Notes under the pieces: generated by a model
Database searches by the model: none
Seen by the model: only the letters and a program-made list of their open reading frames with translations
Told to the model about the DNA's origin: nothing
Part shown: positions 1 through 10,883 of the stretch, piece after piece
Layout of the letters: each line of letters begins with the position of its first letter
Position numbering within the stretch: position 1 is the first letter of the stretch
Made by a program: the position numbers and the translations under genes
NCBI RefSeq assembly: GCF_001999245.1
Contig: NZ_CP019630.1
Coordinates: forward strand, 5,981,001 to 6,045,000
Direction: 5' to 3'
DNA from: Roseibium algicola
GTDB taxonomy: Bacteria; Pseudomonadota; Alphaproteobacteria; Rhizobiales; Stappiaceae
Length of the DNA: 64,000 nt

Positions 1-807
1 TATTTCGCACGGTCGTCAAAAAGATCCGGTGCCTGGATGAGTGCATTCCGGTCGCAACACAGGCTGGAAGGCGACGTAACGCCGATCATCGTCAATGTGA
101 TGAATTTCTCCAAAGGTGCCAAGGGTGAAGCCACACTGCTGACGTTCGATGATGCCCGGACCCTGTTCCACGAGTTTGGCCATGGCCTGCACGGTCTTCT
201 TTCGAATGTGACCTACCCCATGATCTCGGGCACCAGCGTCTCGCGTGACTTCGTCGAGTTGCCCTCTCAGCTGTATGAGCACTGGTTGTCTCAACCCGAA
301 GTGCTTTCAAAATACGCCGTTCACTACAAGACCGGCGAACCGATGCCCGAGGCACTTCTCGACAAGCTGCTTGCTGCCGCCAATTTCAATCAGGGATTTG
401 CGACGGTAGAGTATACGGCTTCCGCACTGATCGATCTCGAACTCCATCAATTGGAAGATCCGGCAGAACTAGATGTTGCAGCCTTCGAAAATGAAGAACT
501 CGGCAAGATCGGCATGCCGCAAGCCATCACGATGCGTCACCGTATCCCGCATTTCCAGCATGTCTTTTCGGGCGACGGCTACGCGGCTGGATATTACAGC
601 TACATGTGGTCGGAAGTGATGGATGCGGACGCGTTTGAGGCATTTGAAGAGAAGGGCAACGTATTTGATCCGGAAACGGCTGGAAAACTGTTGACCTACA
701 TCTATTCAGCCGGTGGCCGGCAGGACCCGGAAGCCGCGTATCTCGCATTCCGGGGGCGTGCGCCACGGATCGATGCTCTTCTTGAAAAGCGCGGCTTTGC
801 TGCCTGA
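1..807 (+). CDS. dcp: Peptidyl-dipeptidase Dcp, M3 metallopeptidase (C-terminal part)
   Basis: The frame is open from base 1, so the gene begins outside the window and only about 268 C-terminal residues are visible. The fragment starts in the segment containing KRSGAWM, which is typical of Dcp enzymes. It carries the M3 zinc motif HEFGH (bases about 169-183), followed by a stretch rich in Dcp signatures (LLSNVTYP, SGTSVSRDFVELPSQ). M3 enzymes of this type are cytoplasmic or periplasmic zinc peptidases that release C-terminal dipeptides or degrade short peptides. The DFVELPSQ region favours Dcp over oligopeptidase A, but the missing N-terminus prevents a firm choice. The gene ends in TGA with no frameshift. 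Confidence 0.88.
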   Translation, partial: YFARSSKRSGAWMSAFRSQHRLEGDVTPIIVNVMNFSKGAKGEATLLTFDDARTLFHEFGHGLHGLLSNVTYPMISGTSVSRDFVELPSQLYEHWLSQPEVLSKYAVHYKTGEPMPEALLDKLLAAANFNQGFATVEYTASALIDLELHQLEDPAELDVAAFENEELGKIGMPQAITMRHRIPHFQHVFSGDGYAAGYYSYMWSEVMDADAFEAFEEKGNVFDPETAGKLLTYIYSAGGRQDPEAAYLAFRGRAPRIDALLEKRGFAA

Positions 808-871
808 TCCGACCCCTTCTCCAGGCCTGCCGGCTTGCGCCGGCGGGTCAAACGTTTCCAGGACAAACCGG

Positions 872-1267
872 ATGACCCACATGCAGCCTCAGGCGACCCC
901 GACCGCTCCTCTTCTCAGAACGGGCATGGCCATGGCCAGTGTCTCAGGTGCAGCCGGCGTCGTAAGTCTGGCATTGTCCGCGCACGCCAGCGCGTCAAGC
1001 CTGATAGAAACCGCTGCACACATGCTTTTGTTTCACGCGCCTGTGTTCCTGGGCATCGGCCTTCTCGCCCAATTGCGGAGAGTGCCGCTCCTTCCCGTCG
1101 TTTTGATATTCCTTGCCGCAGGACTGTCCCTGTTCTGTGGTGACCTGTTGATGCGGGCTTTTCTGGAAAGGCGCCTGTTTGCGATGTCGGCGCCAATCGG
1201 AGGCATGATGGTGATCCTCGGATGGCTGATGCTCGCGCTCTGTGCTTTACGTGTTCGGCCCAAGTGA
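872..1267 (+). CDS. DUF423-family small membrane protein
   Basis: A 131-residue, almost entirely hydrophobic protein. It has about four predicted transmembrane helices and ends with a PIGGMMVILGWLML segment, like the conserved C-terminal P-GG-...-GW pattern of DUF423 (YgdD/YwdK) proteins. Family members have about 120-130 residues, which fits the ATG at 872; the open frame continues upstream of it, but that part overlaps the peptidase gene and is not protein-like. An ATG at 926 would be an alternative start. The biochemical role of the family is unknown. It lies alone between the peptidase and the P450 gene. Confidence 0.65.
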   Translation: MTHMQPQATPTAPLLRTGMAMASVSGAAGVVSLALSAHASASSLIETAAHMLLFHAPVFLGIGLLAQLRRVPLLPVVLIFLAAGLSLFCGDLLMRAFLERRLFAMSAPIGGMMVILGWLMLALCALRVRPK

Positions 1268-1324
1268 CTAAAAGCCATCTGACAGGTTATTCCGGTAAAA
1301 CCAGAACCAATTCGGATTTTTTTA

Positions 1325-2755
1325 GTGACTGTTTCCGCACAAATTTCAGGCGACACCCAAAAGGCCGAACCGACAGCCACCAAGGCTGAAGACTTCGTGC
1401 CGCCCTACCCGTTCCGCTATGAAAAGATGCCGCCGGTCTGGAGCCTGATCGGCATGGCCAAGCGCAATTTTCTATCTATTTGGGGCGTTGATGATTTTCA
1501 AAGCCGCCTCAGAAGCAAAAAGATCTTCACTCGTGAACTGGTGATCTGCAACCGGCCAGACGTGGTTCGTGAAGCATTCCAGACCAATCACGAGGTCTTG
1601 CAGCGCAAAAGCCCGCAAATGCGTCATGCCTTGCAGCCTCTTCTCGGCGACGGTCTTTTTATCAGTGATACCGAAACCTGGGCGAAACGCCGCAAGGTGG
1701 TAGCACCGATCATCCACGGCTCGCGCGTCAAAGGATTCGCGCCGATCATGATCGAAACCATCGAGGAACAGCGAGCCGACTGGGCATCGCAGGGCGAAGG
1801 CGCTGAGGTCGATGCGCTCGCCGATATGGCACACCTGACAGCAGAGATCATTTGCCGGACCATTTTTGGACGCCAGCTGGGCAAGGATCATGCTGCCGAA
1901 GTCGTTCAGGGTTTTTCGGATTATCAGCGCCATATCGACCAGGTCGACATCCTCTCCCTCTTCGGACTGCCCGAATGGCTGCCACGTTTTCGTGGCCGTG
2001 CGATCAAGAAACCTGTCGAGCGCATCATGACGGTGCTCGACAAGATCATCGCCAACTACGAAGCGCAGAAGGAAAAAGGCGAAGCATCCGTCATTGGCGG
2101 TTTGCTGGAAGCGAGAGACGAGAACGGCGAACCACTGAGCCGTGAGGCAATCATCAGCGAAGCTGCCGTGATTTTCATGGCCGGCCATGAAACAACTGCC
2201 AACACACTGGCCTGGGCCTGGTTCCTGCTGTCCCAATGCGACAAGAGTAGGGCAAAATTGCAGGCCGAACTCGACACGGTCCTCGCCGACCGGTCACCAA
2301 CATTCCAGGACGTTCCCAACCTGCCCTACACCAAGGCTGTCATCGAGGAAACCTTGCGGCTGTATCCGCCGGTCCCGATCCTTGCGCGAGAGGCAATGGC
2401 CGACACAAGCATCGGCGGCAAGTCAGTGCCAAAAGGTTCGCTGGTCATGGTGGTGCCATGGCTTATGCATCGCAATCCGGTGCTATGGTCGAAACCGGAC
2501 GTTTTTGATCCCGGCCGTTTTCTCAATCCGAAATCGAAAAAACCCAATAAATACGGGTATGTCCCCTTCAGCATCGGCCCGCGCATTTGCGCCGGACTGC
2601 AATTCGGCATGACAGAAGCAATTCTCAGCCTGGCCATTCTCGCCCAGGATTTCGAACTCAAGCTGAAAGACGGCACGGACGTCCAGCCGGTAGCGCGGTT
2701 GACCTTGCGCCCTGGTGAAAACCTGCCAATGACGCTGCACCCGCGCCATTCATGA
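1325..2755 (+). CDS. Cytochrome P450
   Basis: A 476-residue heme-thiolate monooxygenase. The I-helix oxygen-binding motif AGHETTANT, the K-helix ExxR (EETLRLYPP) and the heme loop FSIGPRICAG with the proximal cysteine at about residue 422 are all intact. No membrane anchor or fused reductase is seen, so it is a soluble class I-type enzyme needing separate ferredoxin partners, none of which is encoded nearby. The start is a GTG at 1325; the first 20 residues are low in conservation and the start could lie slightly downstream. The stop overlaps the start of the next gene (ATGA), so it is translationally coupled to a lipid acyltransferase. That coupling suggests a lipid or fatty-acyl substrate (inference). 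The substrate cannot be read from sequence. Confidence 0.93.
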   Translation: MTVSAQISGDTQKAEPTATKAEDFVPPYPFRYEKMPPVWSLIGMAKRNFLSIWGVDDFQSRLRSKKIFTRELVICNRPDVVREAFQTNHEVLQRKSPQMRHALQPLLGDGLFISDTETWAKRRKVVAPIIHGSRVKGFAPIMIETIEEQRADWASQGEGAEVDALADMAHLTAEIICRTIFGRQLGKDHAAEVVQGFSDYQRHIDQVDILSLFGLPEWLPRFRGRAIKKPVERIMTVLDKIIANYEAQKEKGEASVIGGLLEARDENGEPLSREAIISEAAVIFMAGHETTANTLAWAWFLLSQCDKSRAKLQAELDTVLADRSPTFQDVPNLPYTKAVIEETLRLYPPVPILAREAMADTSIGGKSVPKGSLVMVVPWLMHRNPVLWSKPDVFDPGRFLNPKSKKPNKYGYVPFSIGPRICAGLQFGMTEAILSLAILAQDFELKLKDGTDVQPVARLTLRPGENLPMTLHPRHS

Positions 2756-3825
2756 CCAAACAGACGCGGCTGGAAGATATTCCCTTCGCTGAAACTCTTG
2801 CAGAAGAGCCCGCCGCTCCTCGTCTACGGGACCTCTTTTCTCAACAGGAGGCAGAGCGGGAGGCAGCTCGGCTTCACTGGTTCGTTCATGTCAAGGACGG
2901 TGTCCTGAACACCCTTTTTCATCATTCGCTGAAGCTGTGCCCACCAGCATTCGCATCGGCTTTCGGCAATTTGCTCGTGCCGGTAATGCGCTGGTCATAT
3001 CGAGACAAACTGTTTCCGCAGCGCATCAGCCGTAATTTTGAAACGCTGACCGTCAACCGCTGGAACACCGACACGGGCCGGAAAGCGGGACTGAAACGAT
3101 GGTGGCACAACATCGGCCGAACGATGTCCGAGTTCTGCATCGTCAACAAGTTATGGAAAAGTGCTCGTATTGAAGTTGAAGGGCTGGAACATCTGAAAGC
3201 GGCGCAGGCCAAAGGCGCACCAGTGATCTTCACATCCATGCATCTTGGCACCTGGGAAGCACTTTTCGTGGCGATACACGAGGGGCTCGCCGGACCGAGC
3301 ATCGGTCCATTTCAACCTGAACCCAACCGGTTCAAGAACCGCATTGTTCATGCGATCCGCAAGGAGCGAAACCAGTATCTTTTCCCACCGGGTCAAAGAA
3401 GCGCGTATCGGCTGCACCGGTTGATGAACAACGGGCAGTATTCCATGACCATTTTCGTGGACGAAGTTCGCGACAAGCAGGTCCATCTGCCCAGTTTCGG
3501 TCGACCATTACCGAAAAAAGGAAATGCGACCGTCGCGGTAAAGATCGCCAATTCCTGCGGCGGCACAATTATCCCGACATATCTTGTGCGACTGGGACCG
3601 GCCCGTTTCAGGATGGTCCTTCTGCCACCTCTGCAAAGACCTGAAGAAACCACCGGCTATGATCTACAGGAAACAATCCGGGCCATGAACGATGTGTTCG
3701 AACCGATCGTTCTCGAACACATCGAAGAATGGTACATGTTAGGCGAATTGAGATTGCCCAGAAAATTCGCCCAAAGCGCCTACGCGAAAGCCTTGAGCGA
3801 AAAGAACCAAGTCCGAAAGTGGTAG
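2752..3825 (+). CDS. LpxL/HtrB-like lysophospholipid or lipid A acyltransferase
   Basis: A 357-residue protein that overlaps the P450 stop by four bases (ATGA). It contains HLGTWE, matching the HX4(D/E) catalytic motif of the LpxL/LpxM acyltransferase family. Downstream are a second block (FVDEVRD, FGRPLPKKGN) and a C-terminal TIIPTYLVR segment, in the order seen in that family. Family members transfer acyl chains to lipid A or related lipids at the inner membrane. It is longer than typical LpxL (about 300 residues) because of a 60-residue N-terminal part. Coupling to a P450 is unusual and suggests joint modification of a lipid. It could act on lipid A, ornithine-type lipids or another acceptor; the substrate is not decidable here. 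Confidence 0.75.
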   Translation: MTKQTRLEDIPFAETLAEEPAAPRLRDLFSQQEAEREAARLHWFVHVKDGVLNTLFHHSLKLCPPAFASAFGNLLVPVMRWSYRDKLFPQRISRNFETLTVNRWNTDTGRKAGLKRWWHNIGRTMSEFCIVNKLWKSARIEVEGLEHLKAAQAKGAPVIFTSMHLGTWEALFVAIHEGLAGPSIGPFQPEPNRFKNRIVHAIRKERNQYLFPPGQRSAYRLHRLMNNGQYSMTIFVDEVRDKQVHLPSFGRPLPKKGNATVAVKIANSCGGTIIPTYLVRLGPARFRMVLLPPLQRPEETTGYDLQETIRAMNDVFEPIVLEHIEEWYMLGELRLPRKFAQSAYAKALSEKNQVRKW

Positions 3826-3826
3826 A

Positions 3827-4654
3827 TTAACCCTTCAGTCGCTCGGCATGCCAGGCGACGTGGTCGCGCGCGAACGTTGACACGAAATAATAGGAATGGT
3901 CGTAGCCTGCCTGCAAGCGGTAGGTGTGAGCCGTCTTCGTTTCGGTCAATGCATCGATGAGTGCAGCGGGTTTGAGCAGTTCGTAGAATTGATCGCCTGC
4001 ACCCTGATCAATCAGAACATCACCGGCCCAGCCCTTTTCCTTGACCAGAACCGTCGCGTCATGCGCTGTCCAGAGTGTCTCATCAGCTCCGAGATAGGCC
4101 CCAAGCTGTTTGCGGCCCCAGTCGGAAGCCGTGGGGTTTGCGATCGGCGCAAAGGCTGACAATGACTGATAATGCCCGGGATATTTCATTGCCAGCGTCA
4201 ACGCGCCGTGCCCGCCCATGGAATGCCCGGTGATCCCGTGATGCACGGAAACTGGGAAGTTCTCGGTCACCAGATCGCGCAATTCGCTGGCAATGTAGGT
4301 CTCCATCTGGAAATGCGGCGCCCATGGAGTCTCTGTCGCGTTGACGTAGAAGCCCGCCCCCTGCCCCAGATCATAAGCCTCATCATTGGCAACGCCCTCG
4401 CCACGCGGGCTGGTGTCCGGAAAGACGACGGCAATACCAAACTCGGCGGCATGGGCCTGCAGCCCGGCTTTGGTCATGGCGTTTTCATGGGTGCACGTCA
4501 GACCCGACAAATACCAAAGACATGGCACGGGGCCGTCCTTGGCCTGCGGCGGAATGTAGACCGCAAAAGTCATTTCACAACCACAGGCTTCCGACATGTG
4601 GCTATAGACACCTTGGGTGCCGCCAAAGGACTTGTTTTCGGAAAGGGTTTTCAT
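3827..4654 (-). CDS. fghA: S-formylglutathione hydrolase
   Basis: A 275-residue esterase-D family alpha/beta hydrolase. It hydrolyses S-formylglutathione to formate and glutathione, the last step of glutathione-dependent formaldehyde detoxification. The nucleophile motif GHSMGGHGA, the segment YLSGLTCTHEN, and the C-terminal GYDHSYYF (catalytic His) are present, and the length is the family norm. It lies downstream of the formaldehyde-activating dehydrogenase on the same strand with a gap of about 150 bp, so the two probably form one functional unit. The proximity of soxBDAG, whose reaction yields formaldehyde-level carbon, supports this role. Confidence 0.95.
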   Translation of the reverse strand: MKTLSENKSFGGTQGVYSHMSEACGCEMTFAVYIPPQAKDGPVPCLWYLSGLTCTHENAMTKAGLQAHAAEFGIAVVFPDTSPRGEGVANDEAYDLGQGAGFYVNATETPWAPHFQMETYIASELRDLVTENFPVSVHHGITGHSMGGHGALTLAMKYPGHYQSLSAFAPIANPTASDWGRKQLGAYLGADETLWTAHDATVLVKEKGWAGDVLIDQGAGDQFYELLKPAALIDALTETKTAHTYRLQAGYDHSYYFVSTFARDHVAWHAERLKG

Positions 4655-4805
4655 TGTCAGTCAATTCCAATCTCTGAATAGCCGCCTATCCAAAAGGACT
4701 TCTCCGGCCTTGCCTTGCCAGACCGGAGAGACGCAGCATGCGCGTCCCCGCTTTCGCAGGGACGACGCCTTGGCAAAATGTCGGCGGGGTACGCCTGACG
4801 TTCGA

Positions 4806-5918
<1,113 letters not shown>

Positions 5919-6310
5919 GAAGGATCTCCTGATGTGTGTTTCCCGGGGAGAGTTAACGTCCATATCTGCAAATGCAAGAACCGATGCGGCATCCGCTGTC
6001 GGGATTGCGCTATTCGATGAAATCTACCCCGCCCGACACCTTGCAGGAAGCGCTGAAATCCATTGTTTCTCCGAGGGTTTGGTTAGTCTGGCACAATTCA
6101 TCGCAGGCCGTAAGACACCCATGTCGCATTCAGACAAGCATGCGACTGAAACCTTATACGCAACCTCGACCCCAATCGCGAATATGCCTCCCAATGGACG
6201 AGACTCCGGCCGTGTCGCTAAAGTCGTCGTTCAATTGCGTATTGACCCTGACGGCCGGCCGAGCGGATTTATCCGATTTGCTTGCCGGCAACGTGCGGAG
6301 CCGCTGCTTC
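5919..6310. other. Divergent intergenic region adhC / soxB
   Basis: About 390 bases separate the divergent starts of adhC and soxB, so the promoters of both units must lie here. I see no gene-like reading frame: the frame open upstream of soxB lacks family-like residues before the ATG at 6311. I could not identify a regulator site or riboswitch with confidence. Confidence 0.5.
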
Positions 6311-7564
6311 ATGAAGCGATATTCCTTTCTGGAACTGGCGAAAAACGCCTTTTCCGCGCACCAGAACTGGGGCCGCCAGTGGCGCGCTCCGGAACCCAAG
6401 GCCGAATATGACGTCGTGATTGTCGGCGCCGGCGGGCACGGTCTGGCAACTGCCTATTACCTTGCCAAGGAACACGGCATCCGCAACGTCGCGGTCATCG
6501 AAAAAGGTTGGCTCGGCGGTGGCAACACCGGTCGCAATACGACCATCGTGCGCTCCAACTATCTGTGGGAGGAAAGCGCCGGGCTCTACAATCACGCAAT
6601 GGGCTTGTGGCAGAACCTGTCCCAGGAACTGAACTACAACGTCATGTATTCTGCACGTGGCGTGATGATGCTCGCGCACACGGTTCACGACGTTCAGGTG
6701 GCACAACGCCACATTCACGCCAACCGTCTGGCAGGCGTTCAGAATGAGTGGCTGACGCCGGAAGAGGCAAAGGAATATTGCCCGCCTCTGAACATTTCAA
6801 AGAACATCCGTTATCCGGTCATGGGCGCAGCCTTGCAGCGCGTCGGCGGCACCGCCCGTCACGATGCGGTCGCCTGGGGCTATGCCCGCGGTGCTGATGC
6901 CCTGGGTGTCGACATTATCCAGAACTGCGCCGTCACCGGCATCCGCCGCGGCCAGAATGGGGCCATCGAGGGTGTGGAAACGGTCAAAGGTTTCATCAAG
7001 GCCAAGAAGGTCGGTGTCGTCGCAGCCGGTCACACGTCTGTCGTCATGGACATGGCCGGCGTCCGGCTGCCGCTGGAATCCTTCCCCCTGCAGGCACTGG
7101 TCTCCGAACCCGTGAAACCCGCCTTCCCGTGCGTGGTCATGTCAAATACGATCCATGCCTACATTTCGCAGTCCGACAAGGGCGAGCTTGTGATCGGTGC
7201 GGGCACTGACCAGTTCGTGTCCTATTCGCAGGCTGGCGGCATTCACATCACCAACCACACAATCGACGCGATCTGCGAACTATTCCCGCATTTCCGGCGC
7301 ATGCGCATGCTTCGCAACTGGGGTGGCATCGTCGACACGACGCCTGACCGTTCGCCCATCCTGTCGAAAACCCCGGTTCAGGGGCTCTACGTCAACTGTG
7401 GCTGGGGCACAGGCGGCTTCAAGGCGACACCCGGATCCGGCCATGTCTTCGCGCATACGATTGCCAAGGATGAGCCGCATCCGATCAACGCACCTTTCAC
7501 CATCGACCGGTTCCGGACCGGCCGCCTCATCGACGAAGCCGCTGCAGCGGCCGTGGCCCACTAG
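6311..7564 (+). CDS. soxB: Sarcosine oxidase beta subunit
   Basis: A 417-residue FAD/FMN subunit of heterotetrameric sarcosine oxidase, which oxidatively demethylates sarcosine to glycine. It has a dinucleotide-binding motif ([18 protein letters not shown]) near residue 35. The segment [13 protein letters not shown] has a histidine at about residue 184, corresponding to the His that carries covalent FMN in characterised enzymes. A C-terminal [14 protein letters not shown] block is also present. The ATG at 6311 matches the usual N-terminus ([13 protein letters not shown]) and length. It is the first gene of soxB-D-A-G, with tight spacing to soxD. Confidence 0.96.
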   Translation: MKRYSFLELAKNAFSAHQNWGRQWRAPEPKAEYDVVIVGAGGHGLATAYYLAKEHGIRNVAVIEKGWLGGGNTGRNTTIVRSNYLWEESAGLYNHAMGLWQNLSQELNYNVMYSARGVMMLAHTVHDVQVAQRHIHANRLAGVQNEWLTPEEAKEYCPPLNISKNIRYPVMGAALQRVGGTARHDAVAWGYARGADALGVDIIQNCAVTGIRRGQNGAIEGVETVKGFIKAKKVGVVAAGHTSVVMDMAGVRLPLESFPLQALVSEPVKPAFPCVVMSNTIHAYISQSDKGELVIGAGTDQFVSYSQAGGIHITNHTIDAICELFPHFRRMRMLRNWGGIVDTTPDRSPILSKTPVQGLYVNCGWGTGGFKATPGSGHVFAHTIAKDEPHPINAPFTIDRFRTGRLIDEAAAAAVAH

Positions 7565-7578
7565 GGGAGATCACAAGA

Positions 7579-7884
7579 ATGCTGCTGATTTATTGCCCCT
7601 ACTGCCAGGTCGAGCGTGCAGAAACGGAATTTGCCTGCCGCGGTGAAGCCCATATCGCGCGACCGGCCGATCCGAGCCAGGCCACGGACGAGGACTGGGT
7701 GGAGTTTTTGTACATGCGCGACAATACCAAGGGTGTAGCCGCCGAGCGCTGGCGCCATATTCACGGCTGCGGACGGTTCTTCAACGCTGTCCGCGATACC
7801 GTCAGCGACAAGTTCCTGAAAATCTACAAGACCGGCGAACCGAAACCGGATCTTGAAGCGATTGCCAAGGAGGCCGGCAAATGA
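7579..7884 (+). CDS. soxD: Sarcosine oxidase delta subunit
   Basis: A 101-residue zinc-binding subunit. Cys6 and Cys9 (YCPYC) together with His60 and Cys64 (in the RHIHGCGRFF segment) match the zinc ligands of SoxD. It is needed for assembly of the heterotetramer rather than catalysis. Its stop overlaps the start of soxA (ATGA at 7881), so translation of the two is coupled. The spacing to soxB is 14 bases with a GGGGAG-type ribosome-binding site. Confidence 0.96.
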   Translation: MLLIYCPYCQVERAETEFACRGEAHIARPADPSQATDEDWVEFLYMRDNTKGVAAERWRHIHGCGRFFNAVRDTVSDKFLKIYKTGEPKPDLEAIAKEAGK

Positions 7885-10883
7885 GCCAGCCATTCCGTAC
7901 TGAAAAAGGCGGCCGGATCGACCGCGCCGAGCAACTCACCTTCACCTTTGACGGCGAGGAAATGCAAGGCCACAAGGGCGATACCCTTGCCTCTGCGCTG
8001 CTTGCCAATGGTGTTCACCTGGTCGGTCGTTCGTTCAAGTATCACCGTCCGCGCGGCATTCTGACTGCCGGTTCGGAAGAACCGAACGCGCTGGTCGGGG
8101 TTTACCGCAACGGCGATCAGACGCCGAACCTGCGCGCTACACAGGTTGAGCTTTATCAGGGCCTTGAAGCCGTTTCACAGAACCGTTTTCCCTCGCTCGG
8201 GTTTGACATCGGCGCCGTGAACGATCTGCTTTCGCCGCTGTTTCCGGCCGGGTTCTACTACAAGACCTTCATGTGGCCGCATGCCTTCTGGGACAAGGTC
8301 TACGAGCCGATCATCCGTTCTGCGGCCGGTCTCGGCAAACCGCCGAAAAACCCGGATCACGACTTCTACGGCAACATCTACGCCCACTGCGACGTTCTTG
8401 TCGTCGGCTCCGGACCAACCGGACTTGCAGCGGCTCTGGCTGCGGCAGAGACCGGTGCCAAGGTGATGCTGGTCGACGAGCAGGCTGAATTCGGCGGTTC
8501 GCTGCTTTCTGAAGTCAGCGCAAGCATCGACGGAAAGGATCCTGCGGAGTTCGTTTCGGAAACCATCGCCAAGCTTGCCGCGATGGACAATGTCACACTC
8601 CTGCCGCGCACAACGGCCTTCGGTTATTTTGCGCATAACTTCATTTCGCTGGCAGAGCGCATCACCGAACATTTGCCCAACCCGGATCCCAAACTGCCGC
8701 GTGAACGACTGTGGCAGGTGCGCGCCAAGGAAGTGGTGATTGCAGCCGGTGCGATAGAACGTCCGATGGTGTTTCCGGAGAATGACCGACCGGGCATTCT
8801 GCTTGCGGAAGCTGGAAGAACCTACCTCAACCGCTATGGCGTCAAAGTCGGCCACAAGGTTTTGGTGGCGACGGCCTGCGACAGTGCGTGGCAAGCGGCA
8901 TTCGACCTTGCGGACCATGGTGTCGACGTTGCCGCCATCGTGGACATGCGCGAAACGCCGCCTGAAAGCCTGGTTGCAATCGCTGAAGCCAGGGGCATTC
9001 GTGTCGAGGCAGGATGCGTTGTAACAGGAACTCTCGGTCGCAAGCGTGTCAAAGGCGCCTTGCTCGGCCGGATGATGACATCGGGACAGGTTGCCTCCGG
9101 TGGCCAGATTGCGTGCGACGCGCTTTTGATGTCCGGCGGCTGGACTCCGACCGTCAGCTTGTATTCCCAGTCCCGCGGCAAGGTCGTCTGGGACGCGGAC
9201 AAGGGGGCCTATGTTCCCGGTATTTCCGTTCAGAAGGAACGTTCGGCAGGCGGCTCCAAAGGCCTTTACGGCCTGCAGGCAACGCTTCACGACGGCTATG
9301 CGGCCGGTGAAGAAGCAGCCAGGGCCGCAACCGGCAAGTCCGCCAAGGTGACCTATGTCACGGCAACAGGTGGAGAAGCCGGAACAGGCGGTATCCTCGG
9401 CGCCCTGCCCCACGATCGGAACGCTTCACGGGTCAAGGCATTCGTCGATTATCAGAACGACGTTACCGCCAAGGACGTCAAGCTGGCCGTGCGCGAAGGC
9501 ATGCAGTCCATCGAGCATATCAAGCGCTACACCACCACCGGCATGGCCACCGACCAGGGTCGTCTTTCGAACATGAACGCCCTGGAGATCGCGTCAGGGG
9601 CCTTGCAGAAGCCGGTAACGGATGTCGGGCTCACCACATTCCGCCAGCCCTACACTCCAACGACATTCGGTCTCTTTGCCGGTGTATCGCGTGGCGACTT
9701 CTTCGACCCGGTTCGCAAGACACCTTCCCATGACTGGGTGGTGGAGAACGGCGGCGTCTATGAGGACGTTGGCCAGTGGAAGCGCACTTGGTACTTCCCG
9801 AAGAACGGTGAAGACATGCATGCGGCGGTTGCTCGCGAATGCAAAACCGTCCGCGAAAGTGTCGGGCTGTTCGATGCCTCCACGCTCGGCAAGATCGAAA
9901 TTGTCGGACCGGATGCGGCCGAATTCCTGGAGCGGATGTACACCAACCCGTGGAAGAAGCTGGCGCCCGGCCGCTGCCGCTATGGCCTGCTGCTCAATGA
10001 CGCCGGTTTCATCACCGACGATGGTGTTATCGGACGCCTTGCGGAAGACCGTTTCCATGTAACCACCACGACCGGCGGCGCGCCGAGTGTGTTTGCGACC
10101 ATGGAAGACTACCTGCAAACAGAATGGCCGGATCTCGATGTCTGGATCACGTCGACCACCGAACAGTTTGCGGTCGCCGCGGTTCAGGGGCCGAAGGCTC
10201 GGGAGGTAATTGCGCCCTTTATCGAAGGTGTCGATCTCTCCGCCGATGCCTTCCCGCACATGAGCGTCAAGGAAGCGACCTTCTGCGGCGTTCCCTGCCG
10301 GCTTTTCCGGATTTCCTTCACCGGTGAACTCGGCTTCGAAATCAACGTTCCCCGCCGTCATGGCAAGATGATGTGGGAAACGCTCGCCAAGGAAATCGAG
10401 AAGCACAACGGCACCGTATACGGAACGGAATCCATGCACGTTCTGCGCGCCGAGAAGGGTTACATCATTGTCGGTCAGGACACGGACGGTACGGTTACCC
10501 CGCAGGATGCCGGCATGAGCTGGGCGATCGGCAAGAACAAGTTCGACTTCGTCGGCAAGCGTGGCCTGGCCCGTACTGACCTTGTTGCAGAAGGTCGGAA
10601 GCAATTCGTGGGCCTTCTGACGAAGGACCCGAAAGTGAAGCTGGAAGAAGGTGCCCAGATCACGACAGCCGAGAACCCCGCCACCGGCACGCCTGCGGAA
10701 GGTCATGTCACCTCGTCCTACTACAGTCCGGCGCTCGACCGTACGATTGCCCTCGCGATCGTGAAGAACGGGCACGCACTGGAAGGCAAAACGCTCTATG
10801 TGCCGATGCCGACCGGAAGCATTCCGGTCGAGGTCACGAGCACGGTGTTCTATGACAAGGAAGGAGCACGGATCAATGTCTGA
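7881..10883 (+). CDS. soxA: Sarcosine oxidase alpha subunit
   Basis: A 1000-residue subunit with the standard architecture. Residues about 15-100 resemble a 2Fe-2S-ferredoxin-like fold (LTFTFDGEEMQGHKGDTLASALLANG). A central NAD(P)/FAD-type Rossmann part follows, with VVGSGPTGLAAALAAAETGA near residue 175. The C-terminal third is a glycine-cleavage T-protein-like (GCV_T) domain that binds tetrahydrofolate and captures the methyl carbon as 5,10-methylene-THF. No truncation is visible. The stop overlaps the soxG start by 8 bases. Confidence 0.96.
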   Translation: MSQPFRTEKGGRIDRAEQLTFTFDGEEMQGHKGDTLASALLANGVHLVGRSFKYHRPRGILTAGSEEPNALVGVYRNGDQTPNLRATQVELYQGLEAVSQNRFPSLGFDIGAVNDLLSPLFPAGFYYKTFMWPHAFWDKVYEPIIRSAAGLGKPPKNPDHDFYGNIYAHCDVLVVGSGPTGLAAALAAAETGAKVMLVDEQAEFGGSLLSEVSASIDGKDPAEFVSETIAKLAAMDNVTLLPRTTAFGYFAHNFISLAERITEHLPNPDPKLPRERLWQVRAKEVVIAAGAIERPMVFPENDRPGILLAEAGRTYLNRYGVKVGHKVLVATACDSAWQAAFDLADHGVDVAAIVDMRETPPESLVAIAEARGIRVEAGCVVTGTLGRKRVKGALLGRMMTSGQVASGGQIACDALLMSGGWTPTVSLYSQSRGKVVWDADKGAYVPGISVQKERSAGGSKGLYGLQATLHDGYAAGEEAARAATGKSAKVTYVTATGGEAGTGGILGALPHDRNASRVKAFVDYQNDVTAKDVKLAVREGMQSIEHIKRYTTTGMATDQGRLSNMNALEIASGALQKPVTDVGLTTFRQPYTPTTFGLFAGVSRGDFFDPVRKTPSHDWVVENGGVYEDVGQWKRTWYFPKNGEDMHAAVARECKTVRESVGLFDASTLGKIEIVGPDAAEFLERMYTNPWKKLAPGRCRYGLLLNDAGFITDDGVIGRLAEDRFHVTTTTGGAPSVFATMEDYLQTEWPDLDVWITSTTEQFAVAAVQGPKAREVIAPFIEGVDLSADAFPHMSVKEATFCGVPCRLFRISFTGELGFEINVPRRHGKMMWETLAKEIEKHNGTVYGTESMHVLRAEKGYIIVGQDTDGTVTPQDAGMSWAIGKNKFDFVGKRGLARTDLVAEGRKQFVGLLTKDPKVKLEEGAQITTAENPATGTPAEGHVTSSYYSPALDRTIALAIVKNGHALEGKTLYVPMPTGSIPVEVTSTVFYDKEGARINV

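Noticed and set aside
5972..6310. An upstream extension of soxB
   Set aside because: The frame is open, but the residues before 6311 do not resemble the family and the normal N-terminus begins at the ATG at 6311.
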